From: Paracoccus litorisediminis
Lineage (GTDB): Bacteria > Pseudomonadota > Alphaproteobacteria > Rhodobacterales > Rhodobacteraceae
Direction of reading: 5' to 3'
NCBI RefSeq assembly: GCF_009711205.1
Contig: NZ_WMIG01000015.1
Span: 1-64,000 of the forward strand
Length of the DNA stretch: 64,000 bases
This document shows, one piece after another, positions 8,744-16,237 of this stretch. The position numbers and the translations under genes were made by a program. A model generated the notes under the pieces. It searched no databases and had not been told where the DNA came from. It saw only the letters and a program-made list of their open reading frames with translations. The first letter of the stretch is position 1; each line of letters opens with the position of its first letter.

Positions 8744-9807
8744 TGACCAGCCGCGATTTCGTCTATACCGGCCATCCGGCGCGGGTGATCTTTGGCAGCG
8801 GCACCACCGCGCGCTTGCCGCAGGAAATGCAGCGGCTTGGCGCGCAGCGGGCATTGATCCTGTCCACGCCGCAGCAGGAATCGCAGGCTCAGGCCGTCGC
8901 TGAGCTGCTGGGTCCCGCCGCCGTCGGGCTGTTTCCCGGCGCGGTGATGCATACGCCGGTCGAGGTCAGCGAACATGCCGCCGCGATGGCCCGCCGGGTC
9001 ATGGCCGATGTGGTTGTCGCAATCGGCGGTGGCTCCACCACCGGGCTGGGCAAGGCGATCGCATTGCGCACCGACCTGCCGCAGATCGTCATCCCGACCA
9101 CCTATGCGGGCTCGGAAATGACGCCGATTCTGGGGGAGACCTCGGACGGTCAGAAGCGCACCCAGACCACCGCCAAGGTGCTGCCCGAAGTGGTGATCTA
9201 TGATGTCGACCACACGCTGGGATTGCCGTCGGAATTGTCCGGCACCAGCGGCATCAATGCCATCGCCCATGCCGTCGAGGCGCTCTATGCGCGCGAAACG
9301 AACCCGATCATCACCGCCTTGGCGCTTGAGGCGATCGGGTCGCTGGCACGCGCCCTGCCCGTGATCGCGCAGGACCCCGGCCAACGCGAGGCACGGGCCG
9401 ATGCGCTATATGGCGCTTGGCTGTGCGGTATTTGTCTGGGCTCGGTCGGCATGGCGCTGCATCACAAGCTTTGCCACACGCTGGGCGGCACCTTCGATCT
9501 GCCCCATGCCGAATGCCACACGCTGATCCTGCCTCATGCGCTGGCCTATAACGCACCGGCCATTCCCGAGGTCATGGCCCGCCTGACAACGGTTCTGGGC
9601 CAGGACCCTGCCCGCGCACTGTTCGATCTGGGCCGCGAGGTGCGTGCACCGGCATCGCTCGCGCAGCTGGGGATGCCCGCCGATGGCATCGGGCGCGCCG
9701 TCGATCTGGCTTTGGCCAACCCCTATTGGAACCCCCGCCCGCTGGAGCGTGACGCGCTGACCGCGCTGATCACCCGCGCGCATCAGGGGCAACCGCCCGT
9801 CGTCTGA
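8740..9807 (+). CDS. Maleylacetate reductase
   Basis: A 355-residue iron-containing-alcohol-dehydrogenase-fold enzyme. It reduces maleylacetate to 3-oxoadipate with NAD(P)H, the second step of hydroxyquinol breakdown. Markers are VIFGSGTTARLPQEM at the N-terminus, the nucleotide loop VVAIGGGSTTGLGKA, the diagnostic IPTTYAGSEMTPILGET, and HHKLCHTLGGTFDLPHAECH near the metal-site region. It is preceded by the Dabb gene and followed 10 bases later by the hydroxyquinol dioxygenase, the classic pairing for this pathway. Met1 or Met2 (8743) may be used. Confidence 0.93.
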   Translation: MMTSRDFVYTGHPARVIFGSGTTARLPQEMQRLGAQRALILSTPQQESQAQAVAELLGPAAVGLFPGAVMHTPVEVSEHAAAMARRVMADVVVAIGGGSTTGLGKAIALRTDLPQIVIPTTYAGSEMTPILGETSDGQKRTQTTAKVLPEVVIYDVDHTLGLPSELSGTSGINAIAHAVEALYARETNPIITALALEAIGSLARALPVIAQDPGQREARADALYGAWLCGICLGSVGMALHHKLCHTLGGTFDLPHAECHTLILPHALAYNAPAIPEVMARLTTVLGQDPARALFDLGREVRAPASLAQLGMPADGIGRAVDLALANPYWNPRPLERDALTALITRAHQGQPPVV

Positions 9808-9817
9808 GGAAACCGAC

Positions 9818-10720
9818 ATGACCTACCTGACCGAGGAAACCTCTGCCGAGACCGTGACCGCCCGGATTGGCGTGAACGCCGATCCGCGCCTGCGCCGGGT
9901 CATGACCTCGCTGGTCCGGCACCTGCACGATTTCGCCAAGGACGTCGAACTGACCGAGGCCGAATGGGAATATGCCATCGACTTCCTGACCCGCACCGGT
10001 CAGCTTTGCAGCGACGCCCGACAGGAATTCATCCTGCTGTCGGATGCGCTTGGGCTGTCCATGCTGGTCGATGCGATCAACCACCGCTTGCCCGAAGGTG
10101 CCACCGAAACCACCGTTTTCGGCCCCTTCCATGTCGACGACGCACCAGAGCGCCCGATGGGGGCGAATATCAGTCTGGACGGCAAGGGAGAGCTTTGCCT
10201 GTTCTCGGGGCGGGTGCTGGATCTGGCGGGCCGGCCCGTCGCCAATGCGTTGGTCGATGTCTGGTCCGATAACGAGGACGGTTTTTACGACGTGCAGCAG
10301 CCCGGCATTCAGCCGCCTTTCAACAATCGCGGGGTGTTTCGTACCGGGCCGGACGGGCGCTATGCCTTTCGCGGGATACGGCCGGTTTCCTATCCGATCC
10401 CGGATGACGGGCCGGTCGGGCAGATGCTGACCGCGCTGGGACGCCATCCCTGGCGTCCGGCACATATGCATTTCCTGATCACCGCCCCCGGTTACGATCG
10501 GATCATCACGCATATCTTCGTCAAGGGTGACCCCTATCTGACCTCGGACGCGGTCTTTGGCGTCAAGCAATCGCTGATCGTCGATTTCAGACCCGTCACC
10601 AGCACGACCGAGAAATGGCAGGCCGAATTCGATTTCGTGATGCGCCCTGCCTCTGATCCCGCCGGCGTGCACCGCGCCGCGAATGCGACAACAAGAAAAA
10701 CTCAGGAGGAACAAGCATGA
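9818..10720 (+). CDS. Hydroxyquinol 1,2-dioxygenase (intradiol)
   Basis: A 300-residue non-haem Fe(III) dioxygenase cleaving 1,2,4-trihydroxybenzene to maleylacetate. The N-terminal helical dimerisation domain (about 1-100) precedes the catalytic beta-sandwich. Iron ligands can be read as Y157 (GFYDVQ), Y192 (PVSYPIPDDGP), H216 and H218 (PAHMHF). TTVFGPFHVDDAPE is typical of the hydroxyquinol/chlorocatechol branch rather than catechol dioxygenases. It is flanked by maleylacetate reductase and overlaps the following ALDH by four bases. The upstream supplier of hydroxyquinol (for example a resorcinol hydroxylase) is not in the window. Confidence 0.93.
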   Translation: MTYLTEETSAETVTARIGVNADPRLRRVMTSLVRHLHDFAKDVELTEAEWEYAIDFLTRTGQLCSDARQEFILLSDALGLSMLVDAINHRLPEGATETTVFGPFHVDDAPERPMGANISLDGKGELCLFSGRVLDLAGRPVANALVDVWSDNEDGFYDVQQPGIQPPFNNRGVFRTGPDGRYAFRGIRPVSYPIPDDGPVGQMLTALGRHPWRPAHMHFLITAPGYDRIITHIFVKGDPYLTSDAVFGVKQSLIVDFRPVTSTTEKWQAEFDFVMRPASDPAGVHRAANATTRKTQEEQA

Positions 10721-12225
10721 AGATCGCGCGCCCTGACAGCGCCGTCACCGAAATCGCACCCGCGGTCACGGCATTCCTTGCAGCACCGCTGATGCAGATC
10801 GGGGCCAAGGCGACCGCTGCGGCCTCGGGGCGGAGCTTTCCGGTCTACAACCCCGCCACCGGACAGGTCATCGCGCAGGTTCCGGCGGGCGAGGCCGAGG
10901 ATGTGGACCGCGCCGTCAGGGCCGCGCAGGCGGCGTTCGACGGTCCCTGGTCACAACTTCTGCCCGTCCAGCGCCAGAACCTGATGCTGAAACTGGCCGA
11001 TCTGATCGAGGAAAACGGCGAGGAACTCGCGCAGCTGGAAACCCTGAATCAGGGCAAATCGATCACGCTGTCGCGCCTGATCGAAGTGCAGTCTTCGGCC
11101 GAATACATCCGCTACATGGCTGGCTGGGCGACCAAGATCGAGGGGGCGACGCTGGATGTCTCGATCGCAATCCCGCCCGGCACCCGCTATCAGGCCTTTA
11201 CCCGCAAGGAAGCGGTCGGCGTGGTCGCCGCGATCACGCCATGGAATTTTCCGCTGAACATGGCGGTGTGGAAGATCGCACCCGCGCTGGCCGCTGGCTG
11301 TACGGTGGTCCTGAAACCGGCCGAGGAGACGCCGTTGACCTCGATCCGGCTGGCGCAGCTTTGCCTTGAGGCCGGTCTGCCCGAGGGCGTCGTGAATGTC
11401 GTGACCGGAGATGGCGCGGCGGCAGGCGCGGCGCTGGTCGCCCATCCCGGTGTCGCCAAGGTCACCTTCACCGGCTCGACCGAGACCGGCAAGCTGATCG
11501 GCATTCAGGCGATGAAGGACATGAAGCGGGTCACGCTGGAACTGGGCGGCAAGGCTCCGATGGTCATGTTCGACGACATGGATCTGGACCTTCTGGGCGC
11601 GGCAGTCGGCATTGGCAGTTTCTTCAATTCGGGGCAGACTTGCTGCTCGGGGGCGCGGATCTATGCCCAGAAGGGGATCTATGACAAGGCGCTGGAGGTG
11701 ATCGCCAATGTCACCCGTAGCCTATCGGTCGGGGCCGGGCTGGACCCCGCGCATCAGATCAACCCGATGGTGTCTGCCCGACATCAGGCGCATGTGCGTT
11801 CCTGCATCGCGCGCGGGCTGGAGGAAGGCGCGACGGCGGTGATCGGGGCCAGCGCGCCCGAGACCGGCTATTTTGTCGCGCCCGAATTGTTCACCGATGT
11901 GCGTCAGGACATGGCGCTGATGCAGGATGAAATCTTTGGCCCGGTCGTGACCATGACCCCCTTTGACGATCCGGATGAGGCGATCCGGCTGGCCAATGAC
12001 ACGCGATACGGGCTTGGTGCCTCGATCTGGACGCAGGATCTGAACAGGATGATGCGCTATGTCCCCCGGATTAAGGCGGGCACGGTCTGGGTCAACAGCC
12101 ACAACATCCCCGACCAGAACATGCCCTTTGGCGGGTACAAGCAATCCGGCCTTGGCCGCGAACACGGTTGCGGGGCACTCGATAATTATCTGGAAACCAA
12201 ATCGGTCTGTGTCGCCTATCGCTGA
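10717..12225 (+). CDS. NAD(P)-dependent aldehyde dehydrogenase
   Basis: A 502-residue ALDH-superfamily enzyme. It shows the cofactor motif AITPWNFPLNMAVWK, the Glu-containing VTLELGGKAPM, and the catalytic Cys in FFNSGQTCCSGARIY. The sequence resembles the phenylacetaldehyde/betaine-aldehyde branch. An N-terminal extension of about 25 residues precedes the fold. The start overlaps the stop of the dioxygenase (ATGA), so it belongs to the hydroxyquinol operon. There it may oxidise an aromatic aldehyde feeding the pathway; the substrate is not evident. Confidence 0.9.
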   Translation: MKIARPDSAVTEIAPAVTAFLAAPLMQIGAKATAAASGRSFPVYNPATGQVIAQVPAGEAEDVDRAVRAAQAAFDGPWSQLLPVQRQNLMLKLADLIEENGEELAQLETLNQGKSITLSRLIEVQSSAEYIRYMAGWATKIEGATLDVSIAIPPGTRYQAFTRKEAVGVVAAITPWNFPLNMAVWKIAPALAAGCTVVLKPAEETPLTSIRLAQLCLEAGLPEGVVNVVTGDGAAAGAALVAHPGVAKVTFTGSTETGKLIGIQAMKDMKRVTLELGGKAPMVMFDDMDLDLLGAAVGIGSFFNSGQTCCSGARIYAQKGIYDKALEVIANVTRSLSVGAGLDPAHQINPMVSARHQAHVRSCIARGLEEGATAVIGASAPETGYFVAPELFTDVRQDMALMQDEIFGPVVTMTPFDDPDEAIRLANDTRYGLGASIWTQDLNRMMRYVPRIKAGTVWVNSHNIPDQNMPFGGYKQSGLGREHGCGALDNYLETKSVCVAYR

Positions 12226-12233
12226 CAGGCCGC

Positions 12234-12258
12234 GCGCGAGGCGGCCCGCCGCCCGCGC
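12234..12258. terminator. Bidirectional hairpin between ALDH and MarR genes
   Basis: A stem of GCGCG-A-GGCGG pairing with CCGCC-CGCGC, with one bulged base and a CCCG loop. It lies between two convergent genes. There is no clear T-run. Confidence 0.45.
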
Positions 12259-12284
12259 AGCATTGCTCGCAAAGCGTGGACGGA

Positions 12285-12740
12285 TCAGGCGCCGTCGCCA
12301 GTCCGCAGATGGTCCAGCATCCGCTGCATGAACTCCATCAGCATCAGCCGCTCTTCCTGCGAGAGGACGGCGATGGTTTCCTCATTCGCGGTTTCGACAT
12401 GACCGATCACCCGGACGTAAAGCGCCTCGCCCGCCGCGCTCAGCGACAGCTTGATCGCGCGCCCGTCGCTGTCGTCGGGCCGTCGCTCGACCAGCCCGCG
12501 CTCACACAAAAGTTTCACGGTGCGGCTCATCTGGCCTTCGTCCAGAAAGCCCTGCGTCGCCAGTTGGCGCAGGGTGCAGGGACACAGGGCCCGGATGACG
12601 CCCAAGGTGCGCCATTCGATCAGCGTCACCCCGTAATTCGACATCAGATGATTCTGGGCGTCGCGGTCATTGGCGCGCGCAAGCAATGCCAGCCGGTAGG
12701 AAAAGAGATCGCGAATATCGTGGCCCATGTCTGCCCACAT
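12285..12740 (-). CDS. MarR-family transcriptional regulator
   Basis: A 151-residue winged-helix regulator. The core reads TLIEWRTLGVIRALCPCTLRQLATQGFLDEGQMSRTVKLLCERGLVERRPDDSDGRAIKLSLSAAGEALY. This is the MarR DNA-binding domain with the DxRxxxLxLTxxG-like wing. It is divergent from the ABC transporter-sulfatase operon. Two TTGAC-N3-GTCAA dyads lie between them, so it probably represses that operon and itself. The ligand is unknown; an ester or aromatic substrate of the transporter is the natural guess. Confidence 0.9.
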   Translation of the reverse strand: MWADMGHDIRDLFSYRLALLARANDRDAQNHLMSNYGVTLIEWRTLGVIRALCPCTLRQLATQGFLDEGQMSRTVKLLCERGLVERRPDDSDGRAIKLSLSAAGEALYVRVIGHVETANEETIAVLSQEERLMLMEFMQRMLDHLRTGDGA

Positions 12741-12782
12741 ATCAGCCCCTTAGCAAAGGTGAAAAGAGATCAACAAACTTAC

Positions 12783-12795
12783 TTGACATCGTCAA
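12783..12795. promoter_or_regulatory. Probable MarR operator 1
   Basis: TTGACATCGTCAA is a perfect TTGAC-N3-GTCAA dyad. It lies 43 bases upstream of the MarR start, and each half-site doubles as a -35-like TTGACA/TTGACG on one or other strand. Confidence 0.6.
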
Positions 12796-12804
12796 CTTAT
12801 TAGT

Positions 12805-12817
12805 TTGACAATGTCAA
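12805..12817. promoter_or_regulatory. Probable MarR operator 2
   Basis: TTGACAATGTCAA has the same TTGAC-N3-GTCAA dyad. Its centre is 22 bases from operator 1, about two helical turns, so two dimers could bind on one face of the DNA. Confidence 0.6.
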
Positions 12818-12875
12818 GTATAAGGCCCTCAGAAGGCCTGCTCTTCTCCCAATCTTCATCCAACAAGGAGTGATC

Positions 12876-13853
12876 ATGCGCTCTTCCTTTGCTCGTGCCA
12901 TCGCGGCCTTGGCCGCGTTCAGCTGTGCAGGAACGCTGTCTGTCGCTGGGCCAGCCCATGCCGAACCGGTCAAGCTGCGGCTGACCTACCTTATGGCGGA
13001 TCTGATCCTGCCCGTGCTGGTGGCACGCGATGCCGGCGACTATGAGCGGGCAGGTATCGACCTTGAGGCCATCGAGGGGCAAAGCGGCCCGGCCGTGGTT
13101 GCAGCCCTTGCCTCGGGCGAGGCGGATCTGGGCTATTCCGGATCGATCCCACCGATCAATGCGCGCCTGAACGGCGTGCCGATCAAGCTGGTCATGACGC
13201 TGGGCCATGAAAAGGCGCCAGACATGATGCTGACCGGTTTCATTTCGACGCAGGCCTCGGGCATCACCGATATTCAGGGCGTCAGGGGCCACCGTATCGC
13301 GCTGAACGCCAATGGCGGGTTGTGCGAACTGGCCTGGCGCGATCACCTGAGCGCCGCGGGCATCAAATGGTCCGAGGTCCAGCCGGTCGTCCTGCCCTTT
13401 CCACAGGTCGAAGCCGCAATGCAGCAGGGCGCCGTCGATGCGGCCTGCCTGATCAACCCCTTCCAGGCCTCGGTCATGCATAACCCCGAGATCGGGGCCA
13501 AGCGCATCGCTGCCGGGATGCTGGCCGATCTGTCGACGCCCGGCCTGTCGGACGTGATCTACACGACCGACAAATACGCCGCCGAACATGCCGAGACGAT
13601 CCGCACTTTCGGCGAAGTTACCGTAGCCGCCCGCCAGCGCCTTCAGGCCGATCCCGATGCGCTGATTGCCGCTGCCGAAAAATATGTCGGCCTGACCCCG
13701 CAAGCAGCCGCCGACGTGACACTGGCCGTCGTTCGCGACGATGTCGGGATGGATCTGACCGAGGTGCAGAAGCTGCTCGACGCGATGTCGCGGGCGGAAA
13801 TGCTGTCCTCTCCGATCACGGCCGAGGATCTGGCCGGCACCACCGCGAAATGA
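12876..13853 (+). CDS. ABC transporter substrate-binding protein (SsuA/TauA/NrtA type)
   Basis: A 325-residue periplasmic binding protein. The signal peptide runs MRSSFARA to about AGPAHA, with mature sequence beginning EPVKLRLTY. The domain carries ARDAGDYERAGIDLEAIEGQSGPAVVAALASGEADLGYSG, typical of NMT1/SsuA-like solute receptors for sulfonates, sulfate esters, taurine or pyrimidine precursors. I chose the ATG at 12876 because AAGGAG (12865-12870) lies five bases before it; a GTG at 12870 would sit on the ribosome site. It is first in a six-gene operon ending in a sulfatase and a ClC channel. Confidence 0.9.
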   Translation: MRSSFARAIAALAAFSCAGTLSVAGPAHAEPVKLRLTYLMADLILPVLVARDAGDYERAGIDLEAIEGQSGPAVVAALASGEADLGYSGSIPPINARLNGVPIKLVMTLGHEKAPDMMLTGFISTQASGITDIQGVRGHRIALNANGGLCELAWRDHLSAAGIKWSEVQPVVLPFPQVEAAMQQGAVDAACLINPFQASVMHNPEIGAKRIAAGMLADLSTPGLSDVIYTTDKYAAEHAETIRTFGEVTVAARQRLQADPDALIAAAEKYVGLTPQAAADVTLAVVRDDVGMDLTEVQKLLDAMSRAEMLSSPITAEDLAGTTAK

Positions 13854-13901
13854 TGCGCAAGGGCGGGGCCACGGTCCTGTCAGCCTTAAACGGATGGAAC
13901 G

Positions 13902-14696
13902 ATGAACGACACGACGATTCTTGAAGCCGTTGATCTGCGCAAGGCATATGGTCACGGTTTGCAGCGGATGCCCATTCTTGACGGGATCGATTTCCGGGTT
14001 CGCAAGGGCGATTTCGTTTCCGTGGTCGGCCCCTCGGGCTGTGGCAAGACCACGCTGCTGATGGCGCTGGCCGGGCTAAGCCAGCCCGACACCGGCGAGG
14101 TCCGTTTTCGCGGCCAGCCCGTGACCCAGCCGCCGCAAGGACTGGCGGTTGTGTTTCAGGACTACAGCCGCTCGTTGTTTCCGTGGAAGACGGCGCGGGA
14201 AAACGTGATCTTTGCGATGCGCGACACGGCGCAGAAGACCCGGCAGGAGCGACGCGATCGTGCGGATGAGCTGCTGGCGGCAGTCGGGCTGAAGGAATTC
14301 GCCCAGAAATATCCGTGGCAACTGTCCGGCGGCATGCAGCAGCGCGTGGCGATCGCGCGGGGACTTGCCTCGGAAAGCGACCTGCTGTTGCTGGACGAGC
14401 CGCTGGCGGCGGTCGATGCCCAGACCCGCGCCGACATGCAGGACCTGATCCTGGAGCTGGCGCAGCGCTTCGACCAGACCTGCCTGCTGGTCACTCATGA
14501 TGTCGATGAAGCGGTCTATATGGCGGATAAGGTGATTGTCCTGTCGCGCCGTCCGACCAGCGTCGCGACCGAAATCCCCGTCGACCTTGGCAAGCGCCGC
14601 GATCAGCTGGCCACGCGCGAGCAGCCGGGTTTCCTGCACGCTCGGCACGAGGTCATGGAACGCATCCGCAGCTATCGCAGCCAGATGGCGGGTTGA
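13902..14696 (+). CDS. ABC transporter ATP-binding protein (SsuB/TauB type)
   Basis: A 264-residue ATPase energising the import system. It shows Walker A GPSGCGKTTLL, Q-loop VVFQDYSRSLFPWKTARENV, signature LSGGMQQRVAIARGLA, Walker B LLLLDEPLAAVDAQ and the switch histidine in LLVTHDVDEAVYMAD. The FPWKTARENV sequence is typical of the nitrate/sulfonate/taurine family. It is 48 bases after the binding-protein gene and 3 bases before the first permease. Confidence 0.93.
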   Translation: MNDTTILEAVDLRKAYGHGLQRMPILDGIDFRVRKGDFVSVVGPSGCGKTTLLMALAGLSQPDTGEVRFRGQPVTQPPQGLAVVFQDYSRSLFPWKTARENVIFAMRDTAQKTRQERRDRADELLAAVGLKEFAQKYPWQLSGGMQQRVAIARGLASESDLLLLDEPLAAVDAQTRADMQDLILELAQRFDQTCLLVTHDVDEAVYMADKVIVLSRRPTSVATEIPVDLGKRRDQLATREQPGFLHARHEVMERIRSYRSQMAG

Positions 14697-14699
14697 ACC

Positions 14700-15473
14700 A
14701 TGACGCGCGCATTGCTTTGGTCCCGAGGGGCCGTTTCCCTGATCTTTGTTCTGGCGCTGTGGCAGGCCGTCGCATTGAGCGGAGCGGTTCCCGCCAAGTT
14801 CTTTCCCGGCATTCCTGCCATCATCGACGGCGCGCGCCAGATGATCGCCACTGGCGAGCTGCCCCGCAACGAGATCCTGACGCTGGGCCGGGCGCTGACC
14901 GGGCTTGTCCTTGCCTCGGTCGCGGGGATTGCTCTGGCCCTGCTGTCGGATGCCTCGCCGTTCTTCGACCGCGGATTTCGGACGATTTCCAGCCTGCTGC
15001 AACCGGTTCCGCCCGCCGCGGTGGTGCCGATGGCGATCTTTGCGCTGGGGCTGGGGATCAAGCTTTACATCTTCATCATCCTTCTGGTCTCAATCTGGGG
15101 GCCGTATCTGAACGGTGCCGCAGCCCTGCGCGCCGTCCCGCGCGAACAGATCCTGACTGGACGGATGTTGGGCCTGTCGCCCGCAGCGATCATGTTTCGC
15201 ATCAAGCTGCCGGCGGCCATGCCGCAGATCTTCGCGGGCATCCGCTATGCCGCCGCGGTCAGTCTGATCGCCGTAGTCGTGGCCGAGATGCTGGCCGGTC
15301 GCGACGGCATCGGCTTTCTGCTGGTCCGCAAAAGCTTCTCGATCCGTATCCCCGAGACCTACGCCCTGATGTTCGTCACCATGTTCAACGGCGTGCTGCT
15401 GGCCTTGCTGGTCAATCTGGCGCGACGCGTCCTGACCGGCTGGCATGTCCGTCAAACCGGAGCTTCCAAATGA
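14700..15473 (+). CDS. ABC transporter permease 1 (SsuC/TauC type)
   Basis: A 257-residue inner-membrane protein with about six hydrophobic segments. The coupling motif is AAIMFRIKLPAAMPQIFAGIRYAAAVSLIAVVVAEMLAGRDGIGF, the EAA loop of the nitrate/sulfonate permease family. It overlaps the next permease by ATGA (15470-15473). Two non-identical permeases in one operon suggest a heterodimeric channel, less usual in this family, where homodimers are common. Confidence 0.9.
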   Translation: MTRALLWSRGAVSLIFVLALWQAVALSGAVPAKFFPGIPAIIDGARQMIATGELPRNEILTLGRALTGLVLASVAGIALALLSDASPFFDRGFRTISSLLQPVPPAAVVPMAIFALGLGIKLYIFIILLVSIWGPYLNGAAALRAVPREQILTGRMLGLSPAAIMFRIKLPAAMPQIFAGIRYAAAVSLIAVVVAEMLAGRDGIGFLLVRKSFSIRIPETYALMFVTMFNGVLLALLVNLARRVLTGWHVRQTGASK

Positions 15474-16237
15474 TACCGCTTCGCAAACCGGCCGATTACG
15501 CGCCGATCCTGATGCCGCTGATCGTGGTCGCAATCTGGGCGCTGGCCGCTGCCTCGACCTCGTCGCCCTTGTTTCCGGGGCCTGCCAAGGTCGCGCAGGC
15601 GATCTGGCACAATTTCAGCACCATCATGGTCCAGCTTGGCGCCACACTGACCCGCGTCGTGATCGGCTTTGCGGTCGCGGCCGCGATTACCGTGCCGCTG
15701 GGCATCATGCTGGGCCGCCTGCGGATCATCGGGCAATTGTTCGAGCCGGTGATGGACATGCTGGCGACACTGCCGCCGCCGGCTATCGTGCCGCTGGTCA
15801 TGCTGTTTGCCGGAACGGGCGACGCGGCCAAGATCACCATGATCGCCTTTGCCGCCGCCATTCCCCTGCTGATGAACACTTATGAGGCCTCAAAGACCCA
15901 GAATGAGATGGCCAATCTGGTGGCACGGTCCCTGCGGTTAAGCAGGTTCGAAACCATGCTGCGTGTCGATCTGCCCGCGGCGCTGCCGATGATCGCGACC
16001 GGCGTACGCATGGCTGTCGCCGCGGCGCTGCTGGTCTCGGTCACCTCGGAAATCCTGCTGGCCACGGACGGGATCGGCGTCTTCCTGCAACGCCAGCAAG
16101 AGAATTTCCAGATCGCGGGCGGGCTTGCCGGGATCTTCTTCATCTCGCTGACCGGGCTGGTCGTGAACACCCTGATCCTGGCTTTCGAGAAACGCTGGCT
16201 GTTCTGGCACTACCGCGCGCAGGAGGACGCGAAATGA
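15470..16237 (+). CDS. ABC transporter permease 2 (SsuC/TauC type)
   Basis: A 255-residue partner of permease 1. Membrane segments begin at YAPILMPLIVVAIWALAA, and the coupling loop is RFETMLRVDLPAALPMIATGVRMAVAAALLVSVTSEILLATDGIGVF. The start was set at the ATG in the ATGA overlap; the frame is open further upstream but only in the shadow of permease 1. Its own stop overlaps the sulfatase start (ATGA), so transporter and hydrolase are translationally coupled. Confidence 0.9.
   Translation: MIPLRKPADYAPILMPLIVVAIWALAAASTSSPLFPGPAKVAQAIWHNFSTIMVQLGATLTRVVIGFAVAAAITVPLGIMLGRLRIIGQLFEPVMDMLATLPPPAIVPLVMLFAGTGDAAKITMIAFAAAIPLLMNTYEASKTQNEMANLVARSLRLSRFETMLRVDLPAALPMIATGVRMAVAAALLVSVTSEILLATDGIGVFLQRQQENFQIAGGLAGIFFISLTGLVVNTLILAFEKRWLFWHYRAQEDAK

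Noticed and set aside
10717-12225. ALDH of the hydroxyquinol operon as the missing HpaE
   Set aside because: It lies about 40 kb away under a different regulator and lacks the shared motif upstream; possible but unsupported.
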